22,065 nucleotides of DNA, from NCBI GenBank assembly GCA_946183335.1, contig CAMGZN010000005.1:1-22065 (forward strand). Direction: 5' to 3'. The position numbers and the translations under genes were made by a program. Below the pieces are notes generated by a model. That model was not told the DNA's origin. It saw only the letters and a list, made by a program, of their open reading frames with translations, and did no database searches. This document shows, one piece after another, positions 12,783 to 20,422 of this stretch. Source of the DNA: an uncultured Caryophanales bacterium (GTDB lineage Bacteria > Bacillota_I > Bacilli_A > RFN20 > CAG-826). Positions within the stretch are counted from its first letter, which is position 1. Each line of letters begins with the position of its first letter.

Positions 12783-15205
12783 TATTCCTCTTTGACTTTG
12801 TCTTTGGACTCAACGTCCTCGACATCTTCTTTCTTTTCTTCTTGTTTTACCTGAGCAGGTTTCTTAATTTGAACAACAACGTTCAAGAATTTAAACACTG
12901 CATCAACGGAGATATGTTCAAGACACTCTCTAAAGAGAGCTTGTCCTTCATTAACATAATCTTGGAGCGGGTTGGTATTTCCGTAACTTCTGAGGTGAAT
13001 ACCTTCACGGAGACGTGCCATAGTGTCGATTTGCTTTGTCCATTCTTGGTCAATAGAGACTAAGGCAATTTCGCGTTCGACATTGTCGGCGATTTCATCA
13101 CCCCATTGTTTACGTCTCACTAAATAGACATCATAAAGAGCGTCGCCTAAGTCTTGACCAGCGTCTTCGACTGGTGCTTCATCATAAGCTTGTTCCTTAA
13201 AGGAACCTTCTGGTAAAAATTGTGGTTCAAGAATTTTCTTGAGTTCTGCACCGCTGACGAGTCCTTCAACAGAATCAGCTGGAACGGCTCTATGGGCTAA
13301 AACGAACCCCGCAGTTGTGAAGAATTCTTGAATCATGTCTTGGATATCGTCTGCGAACATGATTTGATCGCGTTTTTCGTAGATAGCCTTACGTTGACGT
13401 GAAATAACGTCATCGTAGTCTAATAAGTTTTTACGGATATCGAAGTTTTGACCTTCGATTTGCTTTTGAGCATTGGTGATAACACCACTAAAGATACGGC
13501 TCTCAAGTGGTCCTTTTCCTAAAGAAGCGATTCTCTTTTGAATGGATTCGGCAGCGAATCTCTTTAAGAGATCGTCATCGAAGGAAACATAGAAACGAGA
13601 GAATCCCGGGTCGCCTTGACGTCCACTACGACCACGTAACTGGTTATCAATTCGACGAGATTCATGACGTTCGGTACCTAAAACACAAAGTCCACCAAGG
13701 GCTTTGACTTCGTCATTAATCTTAATATCAGTACCACGACCAGCCATATTAGTAGCGAGTGTGATGGCACCTTTTTCACCGGCTTTAGCGATAATTTCTG
13801 CTTCACGAGCGTGGTTTTTCGCATTCAACACTTCGTGTTTGAGGTGTTCAGCTGTTAACAACTTAGAGATTTCTTCAGACGATTCAACAGAGACTGTACC
13901 AATCAATATTGGTTGTCCTTTTTCATGACGAGCTTTAACTTCTTCAACTAAAGCCGCTAACTTTTCATCTTTATACGCATAAATGTAATCAGGCGCGTCA
14001 ATACGTTGAACTGGACGGTTGGTTGGAATCGAAACAACACGCATGTTGTATATTTTTTGGAATTCTTCCTCTTCAGTCTTTGCAGTACCGGTCATACCAG
14101 ACATCTTTTTAAAGAGACGGAAGAAGTTTTGATATGTAATCGTCGCAAGAGTAATGGTTTCTTGTTTAATTTCGACGTTTTCTTTGGCTTGAATCGCTTG
14201 TTGTAAACCATCAGAATACTCACGGCCTTTTAAGATACGACCAGTAAACTGGTCAATTAATTGAATTTGGTTTTCGGAGTCCACCATATACTCGACGTCA
14301 CGAGCCATAATATAGTTCGCTTTCAGAGCTTGATGAATTCTATGGACTAAGTCCTGGTGCTCTGGATCGTATAGATTACGAATACCAAACATTCTTTCGG
14401 CCTTGGAGTTACCTTCTGCGGTTAAAGAGCAGGTCTTTTCCTTAATATCAATTTCGTAATCACGATCCTTACGCAGCGTTTTGACGAATCTGTCCGCGAC
14501 TGTGTATTGTGATGCAGTCGCTTTCGCGCCACCAGAAATAATTAATGGTGTACGTGATTCATCGATTAAAATCGAGTCAGCTTCGTCAACGACAGCGTAG
14601 TTTAATCCGCGCAAAACGCGGAGATTTTTGTTTTTAGCCATGTTGTCTCTAAGATAATCAAAGCCTAATTCAGCGTTTGTTGTATAGGTGATGTCACATA
14701 AGTGAGCGGCTTGTTTTTCCTGGGTTGTTAATTCTCTTAAGTTACAACCAACAGTTAAACCTAAGAAACGATAGATTTGACCCATCCATTCCGCGTCACG
14801 TTGAGCTAAGTATTCGTTAACTGTAACAACATAAGCGCCTTTTCCAGCTAAGGCGTTAAGATAAATGGCCATGGTTGCGGTTAAGGTTTTACCTTCACCG
14901 GTTTTCATTTCAGCGACATCGCCGTCATGCATAACTAAGGCACCAATAATTTGGACCTTAAATGGGAATTGACCTAAAGTACGACGTGCTGCTTCACGAG
15001 CAACCGCCATTGCTTCATATTTAATTTGGTCGAGTGTCGCACCGTGTGATAAAAGATCTTTGAAGTAATCAGTTTTAGCGCGGAGTTCTTCATCACTGAG
15101 CGCTTTCATTTGTTCTTCAAAAGCCATCACTTTATCCGCTTCTTTCTCGTACTTTTTCAAAACACGAGCTTCGATGCGGAAGATTTTTTCAATAAAATTA
15201 GCCAT
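12782..15205 (-). CDS. secA: Preprotein translocase ATPase SecA
   Basis: An 807-residue motor that drives unfolded preproteins through SecYEG. The N-terminal DEAD-like motor has Walker A MKTGEGKT at residues 100-107. AVVDEADSILIDESRTPLIISG, the second motor domain with TNMAGRGTDIKI, and LRGRSGRQGDPG are all present. The C-terminal tail is a Lys/Glu/Asp-rich stretch (KQEEKKEDVEDVESKDKVKEE) without the cysteine-rich zinc-binding motif found in many SecA proteins. The start has AAGGAG seven bases upstream. It is the first gene of secA-prfB-uvrB-secG. The promoter at 15235-15262 contains a perfect inverted repeat, so the operon may be regulated. Confidence 0.97.
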   Translation of the reverse strand: MANFIEKIFRIEARVLKKYEKEADKVMAFEEQMKALSDEELRAKTDYFKDLLSHGATLDQIKYEAMAVAREAARRTLGQFPFKVQIIGALVMHDGDVAEMKTGEGKTLTATMAIYLNALAGKGAYVVTVNEYLAQRDAEWMGQIYRFLGLTVGCNLRELTTQEKQAAHLCDITYTTNAELGFDYLRDNMAKNKNLRVLRGLNYAVVDEADSILIDESRTPLIISGGAKATASQYTVADRFVKTLRKDRDYEIDIKEKTCSLTAEGNSKAERMFGIRNLYDPEHQDLVHRIHQALKANYIMARDVEYMVDSENQIQLIDQFTGRILKGREYSDGLQQAIQAKENVEIKQETITLATITYQNFFRLFKKMSGMTGTAKTEEEEFQKIYNMRVVSIPTNRPVQRIDAPDYIYAYKDEKLAALVEEVKARHEKGQPILIGTVSVESSEEISKLLTAEHLKHEVLNAKNHAREAEIIAKAGEKGAITLATNMAGRGTDIKINDEVKALGGLCVLGTERHESRRIDNQLRGRSGRQGDPGFSRFYVSFDDDLLKRFAAESIQKRIASLGKGPLESRIFSGVITNAQKQIEGQNFDIRKNLLDYDDVISRQRKAIYEKRDQIMFADDIQDMIQEFFTTAGFVLAHRAVPADSVEGLVSGAELKKILEPQFLPEGSFKEQAYDEAPVEDAGQDLGDALYDVYLVRRKQWGDEIADNVEREIALVSIDQEWTKQIDTMARLREGIHLRSYGNTNPLQDYVNEGQALFRECLEHISVDAVFKFLNVVVQIKKPAQVKQEEKKEDVEDVESKDKVKEE

Positions 15206-15234
15206 AATTTATCTCCTTAACCGGACAATTTAGT

Positions 15235-15262
15235 ATTCTACCATAATAAAATGGTACGACAA
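15235..15262 (-). promoter_or_regulatory. secA operon promoter with internal inverted repeat
   Basis: TTGTCG (15257-15262), a 16-base spacer and extended -10 TGGTAGAAT (hexamer 15235-15240) lie on the minus strand. The spacer carries the perfect inverted repeat TACCAT-N6-ATGGTA (15239-15256), which overlaps the -10 box. A protein bound there would block RNA polymerase, so it is a candidate operator. No known regulator site is recognised. Confidence 0.5.
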
Positions 15263-15283
15263 ACAATTAATATAATTAACGAA

Positions 15284-15994
15284 TCAATTAGGTCTATTTT
15301 GGTCGTCTAGATCCATTGTTTTAGACATTACTAGAGCTTTAATTTGTTTTGGATTTTTGCTTTGAATTAGTTTGATCATGGAACGAATGGTTGACCCTGT
15401 TGTATAGACATCATCGACGATTAGTATTTTCTTTCCTGTAAGATCAATATCATCTATCGTGAGTATCTTTTGAACGTTCTCTCGTTCCTTCGCAGTCAAA
15501 TCCGCTTGTTTAATGTTTTTTGTTTTGTGGACGCACCGTATCATTGGTAGCCTTAAATGTGAGAAAATTTCCACAACATGATTGAAACCTCTTTGTTCGT
15601 CTCCTTCTTTGCTTGATGGGGCCGGAATCACAGCAAAACCACGATATTTTAAGCGTAAATAGTCAGTGAAATACTCGAGAAAAACCTGTGATAATTCAAT
15701 ATCCGCACAACCTTTGAATTGATAAAGATGCTTCTGAATTGTTTGGTCATAATTGAACAGATACATTGCGTCAATATCATTTACTTTGAACTTCTTTAAT
15801 TGTGGTTGGAATTCATCATAACAACGATGACACATCGAGACATTTTTATGTGTGATCGAATGAAGCGATTCCTCGATTGGTTTGAAGCAGATTTTACAGG
15901 TTGGAATTTTTGCTTCTGATTTGCTCAATAGCGCTGCGAATAGCTTTGGTTTCTTTAGTCCCAAGAAAAATGACTTCACCTTCTGGAGCATCAT
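15284..15994 (-). CDS. comFC: ComFC-like phosphoribosyltransferase-fold competence protein
   Basis: About 236 residues. An N-terminal zinc ribbon (CKIC, then CHRC about 19 residues on) precedes a PRTase-fold domain. That domain holds the PRPP-loop signature ILIVDDVYTTGST, plus QRGFNHV and KQADLTAKER. ComFC proteins act in transformation, with the helicase ComFA, after DNA uptake; the biochemical reaction of the fold is not established. The start is uncertain. ATG at 15994 (MMLQKVKSFF) gives about 100 bases of overlap with comFA and a weak GGGT upstream. A TTG at 15928 would shorten the overlap and place the zinc ribbon near the N-terminus, as in most homologues. A longer in-frame start at 16063 exists but is unlikely. 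Confidence 0.85.
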   Translation of the reverse strand: MMLQKVKSFFLGLKKPKLFAALLSKSEAKIPTCKICFKPIEESLHSITHKNVSMCHRCYDEFQPQLKKFKVNDIDAMYLFNYDQTIQKHLYQFKGCADIELSQVFLEYFTDYLRLKYRGFAVIPAPSSKEGDEQRGFNHVVEIFSHLRLPMIRCVHKTKNIKQADLTAKERENVQKILTIDDIDLTGKKILIVDDVYTTGSTIRSMIKLIQSKNPKQIKALVMSKTMDLDDQNRPN

Positions 15995-17045
15995 ACTTTC
16001 TACCCACCCTTCCGGAGATCTGTACCAAAGTATTTTTGTTATAAAGTTGGTGATCAGCCTCATAAATAATGACTTGTAAATCTTTTACTGTGACGCCTCT
16101 TTCAAGTACCGCTGTCGTTACTAGATACGAATACTTTCCATCTCGAAAATCTTTAATCTTTTGAGCACGGTCAGAACACTTTGAATGGACATATGTTCCA
16201 CCTGGTACTTTTTCAACTAATTTTTCGTACAAATATTCGCAAAGTTTAATGGTCGGAACAAAGACGAAAACAGGTTTCTTTTTCTCGGTGAAATCCTTGA
16301 GTAATCTTATCAATTCAAACCGCATCGCAAAACCAAACTTTTGAATAAAACGAGGTTCGGGTAATTTGTGCCCATGATAACGCTTGTTTAAAGACAAAAT
16401 ATCGTGGTTTTGCTTGGAAAAATGCCGCAAAACCTCATCGGACGGTGTCGCTGACATCATCACATAATTTCGTTTTACCGCTCGATGGAACATCTCATTT
16501 AGAACATCGTTTCCGTGATAAGGGAATGCGTCAATTTCATCTAAAATTAAGAGCCCAAAATACTTCTCATAACGATATAGTTGATGGGTGGTTAAAACAA
16601 CAATATCACCTTCAAGATTTTTATGATGATCACCGCACACTAAAACAACTTTATTTGATGTAAACACTTCTTTAATTCTTAGATACAATTCATGAGCAAC
16701 ATCTTTTCTTGGTACAGCAAACCCAACTTGTTCACCAATTGATAAGGCATGAGCGATAACTCCATACACTAATTCAGTTTTCCCTGATCCACATACCGCG
16801 TTAATTAATGTATTAATTCCATTTTTGTAGTTCTCAATTACCTTTTTACTAATTTCCTGCTGTTCCTTTGAAAGCTTATATTTGAGGTTGAATGTAATTG
16901 CTCCTTTCTTTATTGAGTGTGCTTTGGCGTTCTCGCCTTTAAATGAAATGCATTTACGACAATAAGGCTTTCCGTTACGCATTCCGATGTATTTTTCGTC
17001 TTTGTTTCCGCATATCGGACAAACAAAATTTGATTTCTTTTCCAT
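15894..17045 (-). CDS. comFA: ComFA-like DEAD/DEAH-box helicase (DNA uptake)
   Basis: A 383-residue ATP-dependent DNA translocase thought to pull incoming single-stranded DNA during transformation. An N-terminal four-cysteine zinc finger (CPIC and CRKC, about residues 9-36) precedes Walker A (AVCGSGKTEL). LDEIDAFPYHGND, MSATPSDE, TTAVLERGVTV and QISGRVGRK complete the helicase motifs. The start at 17045 (MEKKSNF) places the zinc finger right at the N-terminus. An upstream in-frame GTG at 17102 would add a Thr-rich extension encoded by atypically GC-rich sequence. No Shine-Dalgarno lies near 17045, and a TAGAAT box ends eight bases before it. It overlaps comFC. comFB is absent between them. 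Confidence 0.92.
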   Translation of the reverse strand: MEKKSNFVCPICGNKDEKYIGMRNGKPYCRKCISFKGENAKAHSIKKGAITFNLKYKLSKEQQEISKKVIENYKNGINTLINAVCGSGKTELVYGVIAHALSIGEQVGFAVPRKDVAHELYLRIKEVFTSNKVVLVCGDHHKNLEGDIVVLTTHQLYRYEKYFGLLILDEIDAFPYHGNDVLNEMFHRAVKRNYVMMSATPSDEVLRHFSKQNHDILSLNKRYHGHKLPEPRFIQKFGFAMRFELIRLLKDFTEKKKPVFVFVPTIKLCEYLYEKLVEKVPGGTYVHSKCSDRAQKIKDFRDGKYSYLVTTAVLERGVTVKDLQVIIYEADHQLYNKNTLVQISGRVGRKYDAPEGEVIFLGTKETKAIRSAIEQIRSKNSNL

Positions 17046-17118
17046 AATGCTTGATTCTACTTTTTCCTTTTGCTTTAATAGGGGCACGGTCGTGGTCGTC
17101 ACTTGTTTGATGCCGACC

Positions 17119-17160
17119 CACGGTTAAGCCGTGAACCCCGTATATTGGGGTTTTTATTTT
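17119..17160 (+). terminator. Two adjacent GC-rich hairpins with T-run
   Basis: CACGG/CCGTG (17119-17123 and 17129-17133) is followed at once by AACCCC/GGGGTT (17134-17139 and 17147-17152) and TTTATTTT on the plus strand. As a plus-strand terminator it is well formed, but no plus-strand gene precedes it. Minus-strand transcripts lack a T-run here. Tandem imperfect palindromes of this kind are also seen at the ends of IS200/IS605-type elements, so a mobile-element scar is an alternative. Confidence 0.45.
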
Positions 17161-17167
17161 GTAATAT

Positions 17168-17197
17168 TTACCTTAGATAGGATTCTTTTTTTGACAT
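17168..17197 (-). CDS. 9-codon open reading frame with optimal Shine-Dalgarno (leader peptide or gene remnant)
   Basis: The minus strand has AAGGAGG (17206-17212), an ideal 8-base spacer, ATG, and codons for MSKKESYLR before TAA at 17168-17170. The initiation region is the best in the window, yet the frame is tiny. It lies after the rpiB terminator and before the GC-rich hairpins and comFA. It may be a leader peptide for comFA, a short translated upstream frame, or the first codons of a gene (for example a transposase) lost by deletion. No choice can be made from this sequence alone. Confidence 0.35.
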   Translation of the reverse strand: MSKKESYLR

Positions 17198-17228
17198 ATT
17201 GAAAACCTCCTTATATTTTTTAATGCGT

Positions 17229-17265
17229 AAAAAAAGACCAAAAGTGTTCAAACCTTTGGTCTTTT
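17229..17265 (-). terminator. Terminator of the prfA-prmC-tsaC-rpiB operon
   Basis: GACCAAA/TTTGGTC (17236-17242 and 17255-17261), flanked by complementary A and T runs, makes a long stem with a 12-nt loop. Seven T residues follow on the minus strand and four on the plus strand. It lies about 33 bases past the rpiB stop. Confidence 0.88.
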
Positions 17266-17297
17266 ATCTTAAGATAAACTTTTTTTCTAGTGGGACA

Positions 17298-17723
17298 CTA
17301 TTCGATTTCTGAGACGCGTCGAGCGTGACGTCCGCCTTCGTGCTCAGTGCTTAAGAAAATATCAACTCTTTTTAGGACATCACTTAAATCCATAAATGAT
17401 TGTCCAAAAGCAATCATATTTGCATCATTGTGTTGTCTCATTAAGCGAGCAACATCGTCATTATAGGCAAGTCCACAACGGACTCCTTTAACTTTGTTAG
17501 CGGCAATAGAAATACCTTCTCCAGAAGAACAAACAAGAACTCCGAAGTCAGCTTCTTTCTTGGCTACCTTCTCGGCAGCAGCTCTTCCAAAGATTGGATA
17601 ATCACATGAATCCTTGGAATAGGTTCCAACATCTTCACATGAATGTCCTTGAGCTTCTAAATGTTGTTTAATAGCGAGTTTATACTCGAGACCTGCGTGG
17701 TCACTACCTAAGACAATTTTCAT
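17298..17723 (-). CDS. rpiB: Ribose-5-phosphate isomerase B (RpiB/LacAB family)
   Basis: A 141-residue enzyme interconverting ribose 5-phosphate and ribulose 5-phosphate in the pentose phosphate pathway. Family signatures are KIVLGSDHAG at the N-terminus, VLVCSSGEGISIAANK with the catalytic cysteine at about residue 65, and RQHNDANMIAFG. Length is typical (about 140-150). The ATG overlaps the tsaC stop by four bases (ATGA), with GGAGG upstream inside tsaC, so it is translationally coupled. Last gene of the prfA operon, an order also seen in bacilli. Confidence 0.95.
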   Translation of the reverse strand: MKIVLGSDHAGLEYKLAIKQHLEAQGHSCEDVGTYSKDSCDYPIFGRAAAEKVAKKEADFGVLVCSSGEGISIAANKVKGVRCGLAYNDDVARLMRQHNDANMIAFGQSFMDLSDVLKRVDIFLSTEHEGGRHARRVSEIE

Positions 17724-18328
17724 TTCTTTGCCTCCAATACTTTAAGTATATCTTTTTTAGTTATATAACCTTCACGAATAATTTTGACATCTTTACCAAC
17801 AATTACAATTGTAGAAGGAATATTGCTAACCGATTTTCCATCAACAACTGCATCAACTTCATCCTTAAATATATGACATACATCTTCCGCTTTAGTTAAT
17901 GGCGGTTCACCATGTCTATTCGCGGATGGAACAAGAAGCGGCTTACCAACAGCACGAATTAAATTCTGTACAACTGGGTAGTCTGGAATACGAATTCCAA
18001 CATTACCTTCTTTAGATTTAACCCACTCAGGCAAATTCTCTTTTGCTTTTAAAATAATCGTGAATTGACCAGGAAAAAACGCATTTATTAATTTTCTTGC
18101 GCGTTCATCAACATACGCAAATTCATCAATATCAGTGCGATCGGCACACATTAAAGTGAACGGTTGTTCAGGTGGTCTTTTCTTAACCTCAATGAGTCTT
18201 TTATAAGCTTTTTCATCATCAAAAACTACGCCGAAACCAAAGACAGTTTCAGTTGGGAAAGCAATGAGGCCTCCTTTTTGAAGAATCCTTGCTGCATCTT
18301 TAAATTTTTGTTGAGAAATTTTCTTCAT
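17720..18328 (-). CDS. tsaC: Threonylcarbamoyl-AMP synthase (TsaC/Sua5/YrdC family)
   Basis: A 202-residue enzyme making threonylcarbamoyl-adenylate from threonine, bicarbonate and ATP, the first step of the t6A37 modification in ANN-decoding tRNAs. Family features are GGLIAFPTETVFGFG, KKRPPEQPFTLM, FFPGQFTIILKA, VGIRIPDYP and PLLVPSANRHGEPP. It is a single YrdC domain without the Sua5 C-terminal extension. The start is ATG at 18328; the in-frame TTG at 18334 is less likely. No clear Shine-Dalgarno is seen. The prmC stop is only ten bases upstream, which suggests coupling. Confidence 0.95.
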   Translation of the reverse strand: MKKISQQKFKDAARILQKGGLIAFPTETVFGFGVVFDDEKAYKRLIEVKKRPPEQPFTLMCADRTDIDEFAYVDERARKLINAFFPGQFTIILKAKENLPEWVKSKEGNVGIRIPDYPVVQNLIRAVGKPLLVPSANRHGEPPLTKAEDVCHIFKDEVDAVVDGKSVSNIPSTIVIVGKDVKIIREGYITKKDILKVLEAKK

Positions 18329-18338
18329 AATCAATATT

Positions 18339-19166
18339 TTATTCGTTTTTCTCTAATGAACAAATTCTGAATTTGCCATTAATGTCTTTTTTGAACTCCA
18401 CTTCATACATAGGTGCGTGTTCTTTTATAATTTTTGTCAATTTTTCGACTAAATCATATCCAATTTCAAAAATAATTAGAGGAACATTCATTAAAACAGA
18501 CTTTTCAATGATCTTTTTGTAAATTGTGAGTTCATTATCTACGAATAAGGCGAGGCCTGGTTCATGTTTTAGAACCGATTCATCTACATCTTCTTTTTTA
18601 AGGATGTATGGAGGATTGGAAACGACTACTTCAACGGGTGTTTTTAGGTAGTCCAAACCATCTGAAATTTGATATGTTCCTTTAACACCAAATTTGTTCC
18701 CATTTTTCTTTGCGATTTCAAGTGCTTTTTCATCAATATCTGAGAAAAACACCTCTTCAACATGAGCGTGTTTAAACAACTCACACCCAATGCATCCAGA
18801 ACCAGTGCAAACATCTGCAATTTTGATTTTTTTATTACCGAATTTTTGGTTAATTTTGTTGATTGCGAACTCAACAACTTCTTCCGTTTCAATTCGCGGA
18901 ATCAAAACGTCTTTTGAGGCCAAAAATTCATCACCATAAAACGAGGTTTTCCCAAAAATGTAAGCAAGTGGTTCTCCGCTCAAAAACCTCTGCAAAACTT
19001 CACGAAATCTCCGCAAATCTCGAATATTTTCCGATTTTTTTAGATAAAATTCAGACATTGAATTTATATGGTTTATCTCACACAAAATGATTCGGAGATT
19101 GATCTCTTCTTGGTCAGGGTTTCTAAGTAATTTTAAGCCCTCTTGATAGGCTTCAAAAATTGTCAT
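18339..19166 (-). CDS. prmC: Release factor glutamine methyltransferase (PrmC)
   Basis: About 275 residues. PrmC methylates the glutamine of the GGQ motif in RF1 and RF2, both encoded in this window. The N-terminal helical domain is followed by IPRIETEEVVEFA. The SAM-binding domain contains IADVCTGSGCIG, and the catalytic motif is VVSNPPYI. The start is ATG at 19166, one base after the prfA stop. An in-frame TTG at 19184 and a GTG next to it lie inside prfA and are less likely. GGTGA inside prfA may serve as a distant Shine-Dalgarno. Confidence 0.95.
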   Translation of the reverse strand: MTIFEAYQEGLKLLRNPDQEEINLRIILCEINHINSMSEFYLKKSENIRDLRRFREVLQRFLSGEPLAYIFGKTSFYGDEFLASKDVLIPRIETEEVVEFAINKINQKFGNKKIKIADVCTGSGCIGCELFKHAHVEEVFFSDIDEKALEIAKKNGNKFGVKGTYQISDGLDYLKTPVEVVVSNPPYILKKEDVDESVLKHEPGLALFVDNELTIYKKIIEKSVLMNVPLIIFEIGYDLVEKLTKIIKEHAPMYEVEFKKDINGKFRICSLEKNE

Positions 19167-19167
19167 T

Positions 19168-20247
19168 TTATTGTTGTTCACCAAGCATTTTCATTTCTTG
19201 GTCGTAGTGAATTAAAGCTTCAATAATTTCTTCCAAATCACCCTCCATCACACGGTCTAATTTTTGAATTGTAAAACCGATTCGATGGTCAGTAACACGG
19301 TTTTGTGGATAGTTGTAAGTTCTAATCTTTTCGGAGCGTTCTCCAGTACCAACTTTTAGGCGTCTTTCGTTACCAAATTTCTCTTCTTGTTCTTCTTGCA
19401 ATTTGGCATAGATTTTTGCACGCAACATTTGCATACAAATTTCTCTATTTTGAATCTGAGATTTTTCAGTTTGGCATGAAACAACGACACCTGTTGGTTT
19501 ATGAGTCATTCGGACAGCAGATTCGGTCTTATTGACGTTCTGTCCACCGGCACCTTGAGAGCGATAAGTATCAACTTGGACATCCGCCATATTAATTTCA
19601 ACTTCAATGTCTTCCATTTCTGGCATAACTAAAACCGTTGCGGTAGAAGTATGGATTCTTCCTGATGCTTCAGTCTTTGGAACACGTTGGACACGGTGAG
19701 CACCACTCTCAAATTTAAGTTTAGAGTAGACAGAATCACCTTTAATCATGAACGAAACAAGCGAATAACCACCTGCTTCAGAGATGTTTTCTTCAATCAT
19801 TTGGACTTTCCAACCTTGATGTTCGGCATAACGGACATACATTCTGAAAAGATCACCGGCAAAAATGTTGCCTTCATCTCCTCCAGCAGCTCCACGAATC
19901 TCAACAATAATGTTTTTATCGTCGTTCGGGTCCTTTGGAAGGAGTAAAATCTTCACTTTTTCAACAAGTTGGTCTTCTTCTTGAAGAATTCGTTTGTGCT
20001 CTTCGTGACAGAACGCAGAAATCTCTGGGTCACTATCAGCAATCATCACTTCGGAATCTTTTAAATCAGATTCAAGTTTTAAATATTGTTCATAACACTC
20101 AACGACAGGTTCAAGATTAGCTCTTTCTTTAGAAAGTGCTTTAAATTTAGCGAGATCTTTCATGATATTTTCGCTAGATAATTCTTGATCGACTTCCCCA
20201 AGGCGAACTTTTGTCGCTTCGAGACGTTTAAGCATACTAGTTTCCAT
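19168..20247 (-). CDS. prfA: Peptide chain release factor 1 (RF1)
   Basis: A 359-residue factor that recognises UAA and UAG. The recognition tripeptide is PKT in RVQRVPKTEASGRIH, fitting the P-x-T of RF1. The catalytic GGQ is in SQGAGGQNVNKTES. Length is normal. First gene of prfA-prmC-tsaC-rpiB. The ATG at 20247 is only nine bases from a perfect TATAAT and has no Shine-Dalgarno, so the mRNA is probably leaderless or nearly so. An in-frame ATG at 20235 (MLKRLEA), with GGA nine bases upstream, is an alternative start. Confidence 0.97.
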   Translation of the reverse strand: METSMLKRLEATKVRLGEVDQELSSENIMKDLAKFKALSKERANLEPVVECYEQYLKLESDLKDSEVMIADSDPEISAFCHEEHKRILQEEDQLVEKVKILLLPKDPNDDKNIIVEIRGAAGGDEGNIFAGDLFRMYVRYAEHQGWKVQMIEENISEAGGYSLVSFMIKGDSVYSKLKFESGAHRVQRVPKTEASGRIHTSTATVLVMPEMEDIEVEINMADVQVDTYRSQGAGGQNVNKTESAVRMTHKPTGVVVSCQTEKSQIQNREICMQMLRAKIYAKLQEEQEEKFGNERRLKVGTGERSEKIRTYNYPQNRVTDHRIGFTIQKLDRVMEGDLEEIIEALIHYDQEMKMLGEQQ

Positions 20248-20256
20248 AGCAGCGTG

Positions 20257-20284
20257 ATTATATCACAACAATAATGATTTACAA
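20257..20284 (-). promoter_or_regulatory. Promoter of the prfA operon, abutting the start codon
   Basis: TGATATAAT is an extended -10 with a perfect hexamer (20257-20262). A TTGTAA-like -35 lies about 16 bases upstream. The hexamer ends ten bases before the ATG, so the 5' leader would be about 2-4 nt. Confidence 0.6.
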
Positions 20285-20376
20285 AGTAAGACACAGTATT
20301 TTCGATGATTTCGGAACAATTTCCATATTAAACAATAAAAGGGTTCTTAATTTTTAATTAATCTCGTCTTTTCTTC

Positions 20377-20405
20377 TTTAATGCGTAAATAAAAAATTGT
20401 ATAAT
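20377..20405 (+). promoter_or_regulatory. Promoter of dnaX
   Basis: A perfect TATAAT (20400-20405) has a weak TTTAAT (20377-20382) 17 bases upstream. Transcription would start near 20412, about 11 bases before the ATG. Only a weak CGGT is available as ribosome-binding site. Confidence 0.5.
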
Positions 20406-20422
20406 CAAAAACGGTAACATTT

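Noticed and set aside
16063..16079. Longer comFC starting at 16063
   Set aside because: It would overlap comFA by 170 bases and encode a non-conserved N-terminus with no ribosome-binding site.
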